Positions 53,446 through 62,007 of a stretch of 64,000 nucleotides of DNA are shown one piece after another. Position 1 is the first letter of the stretch. Every line of letters starts with the position of its first letter. A model generated the notes under the pieces. The model did no database searches, was not told where the DNA came from, and saw only the letters and a program-made list of their open reading frames with translations. A program made the translations under genes and the position numbers. Origin of the DNA: Shewanella psychrophila (GTDB taxonomy: Bacteria > Pseudomonadota > Gammaproteobacteria > Enterobacterales > Shewanellaceae); the NCBI RefSeq assembly GCF_002005305.1, contig NZ_CP014782.1, positions 2,356,001 through 2,420,000 of the forward strand, given 5' to 3'.

Positions 53446-53570
53446 TTTATTACCTTAAATTGTTAGGGGTTAGACCTCCACGCATCCCATATCTTCGACC
53501 TATACAGGCACCCCGAAGAATGTGTCGATACGTGTGTGATTTAGTATTTAATAAATAGCCATGTATAATG
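53446..53570 (-). promoter_or_regulatory. rpsB leader and upstream promoter region
   Basis: The transcript leader has a hairpin TCTTCGGG...TCGAAGA and then GTGGAGGTCTAACCCC shortly before the start codon, resembling the conserved S2-responsive rpsB leader of gammaproteobacteria. TTATACAT around 53560 is a plausible -10 box. The rest of the 336-base gap to map holds the divergent map promoter. Confidence 0.5.
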
Positions 53571-53781
53571 GCCGCCATCTTAACTCTGCATCTTAGGTTT
53601 TTGCTAGAATCCCTATTACATTGAATAGTGAGTATCTTCACACCACCAAAGATGAGATTAGAGTCAAACATAACGGCGCGCTTTATACCATATTAGGAGA
53701 GAGAACACAAATTTTACGAGTGTTTTACACTAATAAGAATGCGCACCACCCCTCATAAATTGAGACACGAGAGATAGCTAA

Positions 53782-54579
53782 ATGAGTATAGTGATAAAGA
53801 CTGCCGAACAGATAGAAAAAATGCGTGCTGCTGGTAAGTTAGCGGCCGAGGTCTTAGAGATGGTGGCCCCCTTCGTGAAAGCCGGTGTCACCACGAATGA
53901 GCTTAACGATATCTGTGCAAAGTTTACCGAAGAACATGGTGCGATATCGGCCCCTCTCAATTATCATGGCTTCCCCAAGTCTATCTGTACCTCAATCAAT
54001 GAGGTTATCTGTCATGGTATCCCCAGCGATCGTGCCCTGAAAGACGGTGACGTAATCAATATCGACATTACTGTGATCTTAGATGGTTACCACGGCGATA
54101 CGTCGAAGATGTTTTTAATTGGTGAGGTCACCCCCAAAGATATGCGCCTGTGTCGTATCGCTCAAGAAAGCTTATATGCCAGCATTCGTAAGGTGCGCCC
54201 GGGAATGAAATTGGGTGAAATTGGCACCATAGTCGAAAAGTTTATCAAGACCAAGAAAACTGGCCTAGAAAAATACACCATAGTTAAAGATTACTGTGGT
54301 CACGGGATCGGTGAAGGTTTCCATGAAGAGCCTCAGGTGATGCATTACAAAAATAGCGATAAGACAGTATTAAGACCCGGTATGTGTTTCACTATCGAGC
54401 CCATGATAAACGCCGGCCGTCATACTTCTATTCTTGATAAAGAAGATAACTGGACAGTCACGACTTCAGATGGTAAAAATTCTGCTCAGTGGGAGCATAC
54501 CTTGCTTATCACCAAAACTGGCGTTGAAGTACTTACCCTTCGTGCTGAAGAAGATTTCCCAAGAATTATCAACCACTAA
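53782..54579 (+). CDS. map: Methionine aminopeptidase type I
   Basis: Removes the N-terminal Met from new proteins. Pita-bread metal ligands are in DITVILDGYHGDTSKM (two Asp), CGHGIGEGFHEEP (His), TIEPMIN (Glu) and WEHTLLIT (Glu). 265 residues, as in E. coli Map. Divergent from rpsB, the conserved arrangement. Confidence 0.97.
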   Translation: MSIVIKTAEQIEKMRAAGKLAAEVLEMVAPFVKAGVTTNELNDICAKFTEEHGAISAPLNYHGFPKSICTSINEVICHGIPSDRALKDGDVINIDITVILDGYHGDTSKMFLIGEVTPKDMRLCRIAQESLYASIRKVRPGMKLGEIGTIVEKFIKTKKTGLEKYTIVKDYCGHGIGEGFHEEPQVMHYKNSDKTVLRPGMCFTIEPMINAGRHTSILDKEDNWTVTTSDGKNSAQWEHTLLITKTGVEVLTLRAEEDFPRIINH

Positions 54580-54633
54580 ATTAGTCGCTTTTTTTACCTT
54601 CTAATTTAATAGCTGAATTCTGTGGGATACAAC

Positions 54634-54672
54634 AGAAACCAATTTACATAAGTAAATTGGTTTCATTTTGTT
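54634..54672 (+). terminator. Terminator of map
   Basis: AAACCAATTTAC / GTAAATTGGTTT hairpin followed by CATTTTGTTT, between map and glnD. AT-rich, so moderate strength; glnD may still be read through. Confidence 0.7.
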
Positions 54673-54684
54673 TCGAGGAACCCA

Positions 54685-57258
54685 ATGTCCACAGAATCTG
54701 CCCAACTCGCTAAAGCTTCACTTCTCGCTCAAAATCACGATTTATTAGCACGATTCCGTCAGGAAAATTCGATAAAGCACCTCGTATTTCAACGCAGCCA
54801 ATTTGTTGATAAGCTGCTGATTCAGCAGTGGGAGAGCCACAATTTAAACGAATTCCCTATCGCACTCGTTGCGGTCGGCGGATATGGCCGAGCCGAATTA
54901 CATCCCCAGTCAGATGTCGATTTATTGTTCCTCAGTGATTCAGCGCTCTGTGAAGCTGCTGAAAAAGCATTAAGTAAATATATTGCCTTTCTCTGGGACG
55001 CGGGTTTAGAAGTCGGACACAGTGTACGAAGCATCGATGAAACTTTAGCCCAAGGTCTGAACGATGTCACCATCGCGACTAACTTACTTGAATCACGATT
55101 ATTATGCGGTCCCAGTGAGTTATACCATTCGCTGTATGTTGCCATAAGAAAGGATGACTTTTGGCCGGCAGACAAATTTTACATCGCTAAGCGAGACGAA
55201 CAAATCGCCCGCCATGCAAAAGCCAATGCCTTCGATCTCGAGCCTAACCTCAAGACCTGCCCTGGTGGCTTGAGGGATATTCATACTATAGCTTGGGTTG
55301 CGATGCGATATTTCGATGCGTCGAAGGCTGAAGATCTGGTTGCTCATGGGTTTCTTGAGCCTGAAGAATTAGAAGAACTCTTAGAGTGCCAGTCATTTCT
55401 TTGGGAGTTGAGATTTGCTTTGCATCTGATTTCAGGTCGGGACGAGAACCGCTTATTATTCGACCTACAGCGTCAAGTCGCAGACATCATGGGGTATGAG
55501 GACGCCACTCAACTTGGTGTTGAGCAGATGATGAAGCGCTATTATCGAACTGTTAGACGCGTTATGGAGCTCAATCAGATGCTATTACAGCATTTCAAGC
55601 GGGCAACCTTAGGTCACACAAAAGCGTTAAAAATTACGCCTATTAATAGAGATTATCAACTTCGCGGCACCTTTATCGAAGGCTTAACGGAAAATAAGTT
55701 CGATGAACCTGTAGAGATAATGAAGCTTTTCCTCTTGGTTGCAAAAAACTCCAATATCAAGGGGATTTACGCACCTACCTTAAGGAGTTTACGAAAGGCA
55801 AGACGCTTACTTAGTAAACCTTTAATGGAACATGAAACGTGCAGAGCGGTGTTTTTAGAAATACTCCGTCATCCCAGAGGAGTCGCATCACTCTCTTTGA
55901 TGCATCGGCATGGCGTCTTATCTGCTTATCTCCCTGCGTGGCGTGACATTGAAGGGCAAATGCAGTTCGATCTATTCCATGCTTACACAGTAGATGAACA
56001 CACTCACAGATTATTACTCAATATTGACCGTTTCTCACAGCCAGAACAGAAAGAAGAGTTTCCACTGGGCTCAGTACTCATCAACCAACTCCCCAAGAAA
56101 GGACTGTTAGTTTTAGCCGCCATTTTTCATGATATTGGTAAAGGTCGAGGAGGCGATCATAGTAAATTAGGGGCGATAGATGCGCTTAATTTCTGTAAAA
56201 TCCATGGCCTTAACAATCATGATGGCAGACTTGTAAGTTGGTTAGTTGAAAATCACTTAGTCATGTCTATCACCGCTCAACGGCGAGATATTTCAGATCC
56301 TGATGTCATCGCAGAATTTGCAGATAAAGTCAGAGATGCCGTTCGTTTAAGTTACCTTTATTGCCTAACTGTTGCCGACATATGCGCCACCAATGAAAAA
56401 ACCTGGAATAGCTGGAAGGGCTCCCTACTTAGGGATCTGTATTTTTCCACCCAGCGTGTATTAGCTAGAGGCAAGGAGAAGCCCATAGATATTCGCGCAC
56501 GTGTACGTGAACATCAAGCTAAAGCCAAAAAGGAGCTCCTTCGTCGAGGCATAAAGGAAAAAAAATTAGACCTACTATGGCAAAGGTTTAAAGCCGATTA
56601 TTTTCTGAAGCATCAGCCCAATCAAATCGCCTGGCACTCTGAAGCGATTCTCAAACATAAACACGATGAGCCTTTAGTACTTATCTCCAAGCATACCATT
56701 CGAGGGGGAACTGAATTATTTGTCTATGGCTCAGATAAACCTAAGTTATTCGCCACTGTAGTGGCCGTACTTGATAATAAAAATATCAATATTCATGATG
56801 CCAGCGTAATGACTTCAAAAGATAATTATGCGCTAGATTCTTTTGTCATTTTAGAGCAGGATGGTAACCCTGTATCTCAGATCGCCAGAATTCAAGGCCT
56901 TAAGAAAGCGTTAACAAAGTCCTTGAGTAAAGACACCCCTAAGTTACCGAAATTTAAAAAAATACCTCGCCAGATGAAGCCTTTTAAAGTGGCAACTCAC
57001 GTGAGCTTTTTACCGTCACGTCGACATGGCACCAGTATGATGGAGCTCATCACGTTAGACAGCCCTGGTTTACTGGCAAAAATTGGTGAAACACTTTATC
57101 GTTGCAACATTAAATTGATGGCAGCCAAAATCACAACCATAGGTGAAAGAGCAGAAGATTTCTTTATACTGCAAAATACCCATGGTGAACAATTAACCGA
57201 TGAGCAACAGCAAGTACTAAGCGAAAGCCTGATTCAAACGCTAAAACAAACGGCTTAG
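54685..57258 (+). CDS. glnD: Bifunctional uridylyltransferase/uridylyl-removing enzyme
   Basis: Senses glutamine and modifies or demodifies PII proteins (GlnB/GlnK) to control nitrogen metabolism. The nucleotidyltransferase site is GGYGRAELHPQSDVDLLFL (about residues 69-87); the HD domain IFHDIGKGRGGDHS (about residues 475-490) removes UMP; two ACT domains at the C terminus (from TELFVYGSDKPKLFATVV, and MELITLDSPGLLAKI) bind glutamine. 857 residues, complete. Confidence 0.97.
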   Translation: MSTESAQLAKASLLAQNHDLLARFRQENSIKHLVFQRSQFVDKLLIQQWESHNLNEFPIALVAVGGYGRAELHPQSDVDLLFLSDSALCEAAEKALSKYIAFLWDAGLEVGHSVRSIDETLAQGLNDVTIATNLLESRLLCGPSELYHSLYVAIRKDDFWPADKFYIAKRDEQIARHAKANAFDLEPNLKTCPGGLRDIHTIAWVAMRYFDASKAEDLVAHGFLEPEELEELLECQSFLWELRFALHLISGRDENRLLFDLQRQVADIMGYEDATQLGVEQMMKRYYRTVRRVMELNQMLLQHFKRATLGHTKALKITPINRDYQLRGTFIEGLTENKFDEPVEIMKLFLLVAKNSNIKGIYAPTLRSLRKARRLLSKPLMEHETCRAVFLEILRHPRGVASLSLMHRHGVLSAYLPAWRDIEGQMQFDLFHAYTVDEHTHRLLLNIDRFSQPEQKEEFPLGSVLINQLPKKGLLVLAAIFHDIGKGRGGDHSKLGAIDALNFCKIHGLNNHDGRLVSWLVENHLVMSITAQRRDISDPDVIAEFADKVRDAVRLSYLYCLTVADICATNEKTWNSWKGSLLRDLYFSTQRVLARGKEKPIDIRARVREHQAKAKKELLRRGIKEKKLDLLWQRFKADYFLKHQPNQIAWHSEAILKHKHDEPLVLISKHTIRGGTELFVYGSDKPKLFATVVAVLDNKNINIHDASVMTSKDNYALDSFVILEQDGNPVSQIARIQGLKKALTKSLSKDTPKLPKFKKIPRQMKPFKVATHVSFLPSRRHGTSMMELITLDSPGLLAKIGETLYRCNIKLMAAKITTIGERAEDFFILQNTHGEQLTDEQQQVLSESLIQTLKQTA

Positions 57259-57310
57259 ATTCAGACTCATGTAAGAAAGCTTAAGTAGCATAAACAGTGT
57301 CTCATTGAAT

Positions 57311-57347
57311 GGCATAAGAGATATTCCAGATAAATCTCACTTATGCC
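57311..57347 (+). other. Imperfect hairpin between glnD and dapD
   Basis: GGCATAAG / CTTATGCC arms continue into AGAT / ATCT with a bulge. No T-run; it could be a weak glnD terminator. A TATAAT at about 57380 downstream may be the dapD -10 box. Confidence 0.4.
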
Positions 57348-57446
57348 AACTTTGTTGTAAATACTTATGCAAGTTTATCGTATAATTACATCCATCTTGT
57401 GATGGGTAAATACAAACAAATAATCTAATAAAATTGGGAGAAGTAA

Positions 57447-58271
57447 ATGGAGGCTTTACGCCAACGTATAGAGGCGGCTTTTGAAGCTCGCGCCGAGATC
57501 AGCCCTAGCACAGTAGATTCAAGTGTACGTGCAGATGTTGAGAAAGTGATTAACATGCTTGATAAAGGTGAAGCCAGAGTCGCCGAGAAGATTGATGGCC
57601 AATGGCATGTACACCAGTGGTTGAAGAAAGCTGTATTGCTGTCTTTCAGAATTTTCGACAACTGCGTTATCGATGGCGGTGAGACTAAGTACTTCGATAA
57701 AGTCCCCATGAAATTTGCCGATTATGACGAAGCGCGCTTCAAAGAAGAGGCTATCCGTGTCGTACCACCAGCAACGGTACGTAAAGGCTCTTTCATCGGT
57801 AAGAACACAGTACTGATGCCTTCTTACGTAAACCTTGGTGCCTATGTGGATGAAGGTACCATGGTCGATACTTGGGCGACTGTTGGTTCATGTGCCCAGA
57901 TTGGTAAGAATGTTCACCTATCAGGTGGCGTCGGCATAGGTGGTGTACTAGAGCCATTACAAGCAGGGCCGACTATCATCGAAGATAACTGTTTCATCGG
58001 AGCGCGCTCGGAAGTCGTGGAAGGGGTTATTGTCGAAGAGGGCAGCGTGATCTCTATGGGGGTCTATCTTGGCCAGAGTACACGTATCTATGATCGTGAA
58101 ACCGGCGAGGTCCACTATGGTCGTGTTCCTGCCGGCTCTGTTGTGGTTTCGGGTACCTTACCTTCAAAGTGCGGTAAATATAACCTCTACGCCGCCATCA
58201 TAGTCAAGAAAGTCGATGCTAAGACTCGCGGTAAAGTCGGTATCAATGAATTATTAAGAATTGTTGACTAA
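57447..58271 (+). CDS. dapD: 2,3,4,5-tetrahydropyridine-2,6-dicarboxylate N-succinyltransferase
   Basis: Succinylase step of lysine and meso-diaminopimelate synthesis. N-terminal helical domain, then hexapeptide repeats (SFIGKNTVLMPSYVNLGAYV and GVGIGGVLEPLQ) and a C-terminal cap. 274 residues, normal. GGGAG lies before the ATG. Its apparent terminator is now over 1.1 kb away because of the insertion sequence just downstream. Confidence 0.97.
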   Translation: MEALRQRIEAAFEARAEISPSTVDSSVRADVEKVINMLDKGEARVAEKIDGQWHVHQWLKKAVLLSFRIFDNCVIDGGETKYFDKVPMKFADYDEARFKEEAIRVVPPATVRKGSFIGKNTVLMPSYVNLGAYVDEGTMVDTWATVGSCAQIGKNVHLSGGVGIGGVLEPLQAGPTIIEDNCFIGARSEVVEGVIVEEGSVISMGVYLGQSTRIYDRETGEVHYGRVPAGSVVVSGTLPSKCGKYNLYAAIIVKKVDAKTRGKVGINELLRIVD

Positions 58272-58308
58272 CCTCACCGTTTAATCTGTTAGTCACCTTT
58301 ACAGATAG

Positions 58309-59360
58309 GCGTTGTTGATCAAATCCTCGCTATAGATGCAGCTACTCCAAGGGTTTGAGCTAACTAGGCAGGCTGTTTCCTAACTGGCATTCCTAGTCTT
58401 ATGACTTTGTTCATTGCCTTTACACCTGCCAGCGCTTCACCTACTTGAGCATTATAATCTCGTAGGCTAAGTTTCGGACTAATTAGTTGCTTATATCGGT
58501 ACATTGCTGTTTCAGATAGTGACCGTAAGTGATAGTCATTTTCCTTCTTCCATTGCGCTAACTCATTATTTTTGAGGGCTCTCACTGCCTCGTTTCGAGG
58601 ATGCCCATCCTCCCAAAACCCAGCACTGCTTCTTGGTGGGATAGTTGGTTTGCAACCTTTACGCTGAAGTAGTTTGTGACACGCTTTGGTGTCGTATGCT
58701 CCATCAGCAGAAACTTGTTTAATCTGTCTTCTTAACGGCTTGATTAATGTGGGTAACACTTCATTATCAGCAACGTTAACCAGAGTGACTTCTGCTGCTA
58801 CGACTTCATGCGTATTCGCATCTACTGCGAGGTGTAACTTACGCCAGGTACGACGCTTTTCTTTACCATGCTTTCGAGTCTTCCATTCTCCCTCGCCGTA
58901 AACTTTGAGGCCCGTTGAATCAATCACTACATGTGCCACAGAGCCACGACTCGGTGAGCGATATTTGATATTTACGGTCTTGGCACGTTTGCTAATGCAG
59001 CTATAGCTTGGTGAGGTTAGTGGCACATCCATAAGCTGGAAAACCGAGGTAGTGAAACCTTCTAGTGCTCTCAGTGATAAGTTGAATACACCTTTAACAA
59101 CCAATGCAGTTTCAATAGCAACATCAGAGTAAATATACCCACGGCCACGGCGGCCGTGATGTTCAGAGCAACACCAAGAGCTAATGGCGTGCTCATCAAT
59201 CCAAAAGGTCAAGGACCCTCGATTAATCAATGCCTTATTGTACTGAGACCAATTGGTCATTTTACGCTTAGCTTTACCCATCTTGATGTTTCCAATAACC
59301 ACATTGGAAGATCAGATCACATAAGCTGCAAAAGGTTCAATCGATTTAGGAAACAAGGCC
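58309..59360 (-). mobile_element. IS5-family (IS903-like) insertion sequence, complete
   Basis: A 1052-bp element with terminal inverted repeats of the form GGCnTTGTTnnnnAAATC at both ends, like those of IS903. It is flanked by a perfect 9-bp direct repeat TTACAGATA at 58300-58308 and 59361-59369, the target duplication length of this group. One transposase gene is intact. The perfect duplication indicates recent insertion, and the site lies between dapD and a downstream terminator. Confidence 0.95.
58364..59281 (-). CDS. IS903-like transposase (IS5 family)
   Basis: DDE transposase that moves the element. From the ATG at 59281 it is 305 residues, starting MGKAKRKMTNWSQYNK like the Tn903 transposase. 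Catalytic Asp in VIDSTGLKVYG, second Asp in VSADGAYDTK, and Glu in LRSLSETAMYRYKQ. An upstream in-frame ATG at 59302 has no ribosome-binding site. No frameshift or stop is present, so it is probably functional. Confidence 0.94.
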   Translation of the reverse strand: MGKAKRKMTNWSQYNKALINRGSLTFWIDEHAISSWCCSEHHGRRGRGYIYSDVAIETALVVKGVFNLSLRALEGFTTSVFQLMDVPLTSPSYSCISKRAKTVNIKYRSPSRGSVAHVVIDSTGLKVYGEGEWKTRKHGKEKRRTWRKLHLAVDANTHEVVAAEVTLVNVADNEVLPTLIKPLRRQIKQVSADGAYDTKACHKLLQRKGCKPTIPPRSSAGFWEDGHPRNEAVRALKNNELAQWKKENDYHLRSLSETAMYRYKQLISPKLSLRDYNAQVGEALAGVKAMNKVIRLGMPVRKQPA

Positions 59361-59387
59361 TTACAGATATATAAAATGCTACTCCAT

Positions 59388-59416
59388 AAAAATCCCACTC
59401 GTTGTGGGATTTTTTA
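59388..59416 (+). terminator. Terminator beyond the IS, originally of dapD
   Basis: AAATCCCAC / GTGGGATTT hairpin with a five-base loop and a T-run. Excising the IS with one target copy would place it about 55 bp after dapD. Confidence 0.85.
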
Positions 59417-59481
59417 TGCCAGATGTTCAAAAAACATAAATTGTTACTCAGAGAAACACCCTGTTCCCAATACTACATCTT

Positions 59482-59509
59482 GATACATTTATCTACAAAT
59501 ACCTTACAG
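59482..59509 (+). promoter_or_regulatory. Triple TACA element before the first DUF3718 gene
   Basis: Three TACA repeats spaced 10 and 11 bases apart; the block matches 24 of 28 positions with one upstream of the second DUF3718 gene. Helical spacing suggests binding by an OmpR-type response regulator; the first two repeats resemble the RstA box. Confidence 0.45.
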
Positions 59510-59574
59510 CATTCCTAGCGGAAACCAGCTTAAATCATAACACCCCCTTAAAGAAAAGACGCTAGGAGCAATCC

Positions 59575-59919
59575 ATGAAAAAACTACTCGCTATCGCAGT
59601 GCTCGCTCTATCTCCAATAGCATTTTCAGTTTCAGCTGGCATGACGACTCATATGGAAAACACTCTTGTGGCCGTATGTAAAGCCGGAGCCAGCAACAGC
59701 ATGTACAAATTCAGAGACACTATGAAGAGCTACCACATCAACAAACAAAGGATTTTTCCACGCTTAGTCTGTAATGGCGAAAGCTTCCATCAATTTGCTA
59801 TCAGCAATGGCGCAGACAAAACAGCGAAAAAGATCGCTCCCTACCTTAAGGGCACTGTAACGATTAAAGATATCGCCATGACCTATAGCTCAGATGAAAT
59901 AATGGCTGTAAACTTTTAA
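59575..59919 (+). CDS. Small secreted DUF3718 protein
   Basis: A 114-residue exported protein. Signal peptide ending SVSAG (cleavage likely around residue 21) followed by two conserved cysteines (VCKAG, LVCNGE), matching DUF3718 as I recall it from Shewanella. Function unknown. AGGAG lies six bases before the ATG. A close paralog lies 360 bp downstream with the same leader motif (ACGCTAGGAGC) before its start. The C terminus reads IKDIAMTYSSDEIMAVNF. Confidence 0.8.
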   Translation: MKKLLAIAVLALSPIAFSVSAGMTTHMENTLVAVCKAGASNSMYKFRDTMKSYHINKQRIFPRLVCNGESFHQFAISNGADKTAKKIAPYLKGTVTIKDIAMTYSSDEIMAVNF

Positions 59920-59940
59920 CCCCCCTCACATTGCTTTCAT

Positions 59941-59968
59941 AAAAAGAGCCTTTAGAGGCTCTTTTTAT
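59941..59968 (+). terminator. Terminator of the first DUF3718 gene
   Basis: AAAAAGAGCCT / AGGCTCTTTTT with loop TTAG, followed by ATT; symmetrical. The stretch 59969-60157 that follows is AT-rich with nothing else recognised. Confidence 0.88.
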
Positions 59969-60157
59969 TGCCAATTAAAATTACACTTATTTAATCTGAA
60001 ATCATTCTTACATTAAAATAAAAAAGACTAAAGATGAGAGTTGAAACCTGACCACTAAATATAGCTACAGCTCTATCAATATATATTTAAATAAAATAAG
60101 AAATAAGAAGAACATTTCGTTACTTTAGGAAACCTCCTGAATCCTTTTTTATATTCA

Positions 60158-60185
60158 GATACACTTAGCTACAAATACAATACAG
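60158..60185 (+). promoter_or_regulatory. Triple TACA element before the second DUF3718 gene
   Basis: Three TACA repeats at offsets 3, 13 and 24, the same arrangement as in the block at 59482. It lies about 90 bp before the second paralog. Confidence 0.45.
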
Positions 60186-60277
60186 ATATCTTCATTAATT
60201 TCAGCTTTAATATATCAACGGCGAATAAAAATTTAATTACTCAGTTCTAAAACTAACCGTAACGCTAGGAGCGAATG

Positions 60278-60574
60278 ATGATAAAAGTAATGACACTGAC
60301 GGCATTGATATTAACCTCACTTACATTCAATGCAACTGCAGCAATGGATCCAAAGCTAGAACAGACACTTATAGACATTTGCAAGACAGGAGTGACGGAT
60401 AATATATATAAGTTCAATGATACTATGCATAAGTATAGAATTAATAAACGAAATATATTTCCAAAGCTAGTCTGCAATGGAGAAGGCTTTCATGAATTTG
60501 CTCTTTCACATGGTTCAAATCTCGTAGCAAAAAAAATAGCCCCTTTTGTTGACCCTGTAGCAGATTCTGTGTAA
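60278..60574 (+). pseudogene. DUF3718 paralog, 3' end replaced by the IS256-like element
   Basis: A second exported DUF3718 protein: signal peptide ending NATAA, conserved cysteines in DICKTG and LVCNGEGF, and the same NIYKFNDTMHKYRINK-type core as the first copy. After KKIAPFVDPVADSV the frame ends in GTG TAA, which belongs to the inverted repeat of the insertion sequence, so about 20 C-terminal residues are lost. The second of two adjacent ATGs is preferred for spacing from AGGAG. Whether the shortened protein works is unknown. Confidence 0.75.
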
Positions 60575-61844
60575 CTACCTAAATTATATATAGTCTGCTA
60601 TTCGATCTTCAAATTCAATAATAAAACGATTGAGTGCTGGTTTCCAGTTTCTTATCGGCATGGTCCACTTCTTCGAAGCTTGCATAATCGCCAAGTAAAC
60701 GACTTTCTTCGCTGAGTCATCATTTGGGAAGAGCTTACGATTCTTGATTGCTTTCCTAATCACACTGTTTAATGACTCGATAGCATTAGTTGTATAGATG
60801 GCTTTCCGGATGTCTTGAGGGTAATTAAATAGCGTATTAAGATTAGTCCAGTGCCTGTGCCAGGATGCTGAGATACTAGGATATTTAGCGTCCCATTGCT
60901 CGCCAAAACGTTCCAAATTAAGCAACGCTTCCTCTTCGGTCACTGACTGGTAAATCCTCTTTAAATCAGCTGTCACCGCCTTGTAATCTTTGTACGGCAC
61001 AAACTTCATCGAGTTTCGAACCATATGGACGATGCAGAGCTGGATTTGAGTGTTTGGGAACACGGTATTTATGGCATCAGGAAAACCTTTTAGACCGTCA
61101 ATGCAGGCGATGAGGATATCTTTGAGTCCACGATTTTGAAGCTCTGTCAGTACATTTAACCAAAACTTAGCGCCCTCGTTCTCTGCTATCCACATGCCAA
61201 GTAACTCTTTATGGCCTTCGAGGTTAACGCCAAGCGCGAGGAAAATAGCTTTGTTGATGACCTTACTGTTCTCCCTGATTTTAACCACAATACAGTCAAG
61301 GTAAACGATAGGATACACGGGTTCTAGCGGACGAGATTGCCATTCGACGACACGCTCAAGGACTGAGTTAGTGACGCGAGAAATTAGCGTTGGTGATATC
61401 TCTGCGCCATACATCTCATCAAAGGTATCGACAATATCTCGTGTCGTCATTCCTTTCGCATAAAGATGTAAAATTTTGTCATCCATCGAGGTGAAGCGGC
61501 TTTGGTTCTTTTTAACAATCTCAGGCTCAAAGCTACCATTTCGGTCACGGGGAGTGTCTAACTCGAAGCATCCATCTTCGGTCTTTATTTGTTTGTGGGA
61601 GTAGCCATTGCGGTTATTACCAGCCGCGACCTTCTCGTTTTTTTGATAGCCTAAGTGATAATCGAGTTCAGCATTTAATGCGGCCTCAACAGTGACTTTG
61701 GTTAACATAGCCCTGAAGTCATTTAAATCGGCTTCGGTTTTAATGCCTTTAGCGGCTTGTTTAGCGAATGCTTCTAGTTCTTTTTTATTCATACTCTACC
61801 TTCCATTGACCCACATAGGGTACTGATTGAAAGGTAGTTACACA
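60568..61844 (-). mobile_element. IS256-family insertion sequence
   Basis: Terminal inverted repeats TGTGTAACTACCT at 60568 and its complement ending 61844 enclose an intact transposase gene (about 1277 bp). The immediate flanks, CAGATTC-type on the left and AAATTAT-type on the right, are not alike, so no target duplication is visible, suggesting a deletion or recombination after insertion. Confidence 0.9.
60584..61792 (-). CDS. IS256-family (Mutator-type) transposase
   Basis: 402-residue DDE transposase. Family traits: AGNNRNGYSHKQIKTEDG, the first catalytic Asp in VYLDCIVVKIRE, ACIDGLKGFPDAI with the second Asp, CIVHMVRNS, and TTNAIESLNSVIRKA with the Glu. GGAAGG lies six bases before the ATG. 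No disruption is seen, so it is likely active. Confidence 0.94.
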   Translation of the reverse strand: MNKKELEAFAKQAAKGIKTEADLNDFRAMLTKVTVEAALNAELDYHLGYQKNEKVAAGNNRNGYSHKQIKTEDGCFELDTPRDRNGSFEPEIVKKNQSRFTSMDDKILHLYAKGMTTRDIVDTFDEMYGAEISPTLISRVTNSVLERVVEWQSRPLEPVYPIVYLDCIVVKIRENSKVINKAIFLALGVNLEGHKELLGMWIAENEGAKFWLNVLTELQNRGLKDILIACIDGLKGFPDAINTVFPNTQIQLCIVHMVRNSMKFVPYKDYKAVTADLKRIYQSVTEEEALLNLERFGEQWDAKYPSISASWHRHWTNLNTLFNYPQDIRKAIYTTNAIESLNSVIRKAIKNRKLFPNDDSAKKVVYLAIMQASKKWTMPIRNWKPALNRFIIEFEDRIADYI

Positions 61845-61845
61845 A

Positions 61846-61941
61846 AATTATTTACAGGCTCCTTTTGTTCAAGGAAAAACATCGATCACAGATCTAGCAA
61901 TGAACAGTACCAGCTCTCAAGTATTATCAGTGAACTTCTGA
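61846..61941 (+). pseudogene. C-terminal remnant of another DUF3718 copy
   Basis: Beyond the right end of the IS256-like element the plus strand reads APFVQGKTSITDLAM, then NSTSSQVLSVNF and stop, closely matching the tail of the first DUF3718 protein (IKDIAMTYSSDEIMAVNF). The APFV motif is also present left of the IS, so this is the tail of a different copy and not of the truncated one. Its 5' part is gone. Confidence 0.75.
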
Positions 61942-61961
61942 CACTCCAACATTCACCTAAT

Positions 61962-61986
61962 AAAAAGGCGCATCAGCGCCTTATTT
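61962..61986. terminator. Bidirectional terminator
   Basis: AAGGCGC / GCGCCTT hairpin with A-run on the left and T-rich tail on the right, between the DUF3718 remnant and the convergent purU gene. Confidence 0.85.
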
Positions 61987-62007
61987 ATTCACATGCCGTA
62001 ATGAAAC

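Noticed and set aside
60560..61852. Target site duplication for the IS256-like element
   Set aside because: Eight or nine bases on either side were compared for both possible end positions and do not match.
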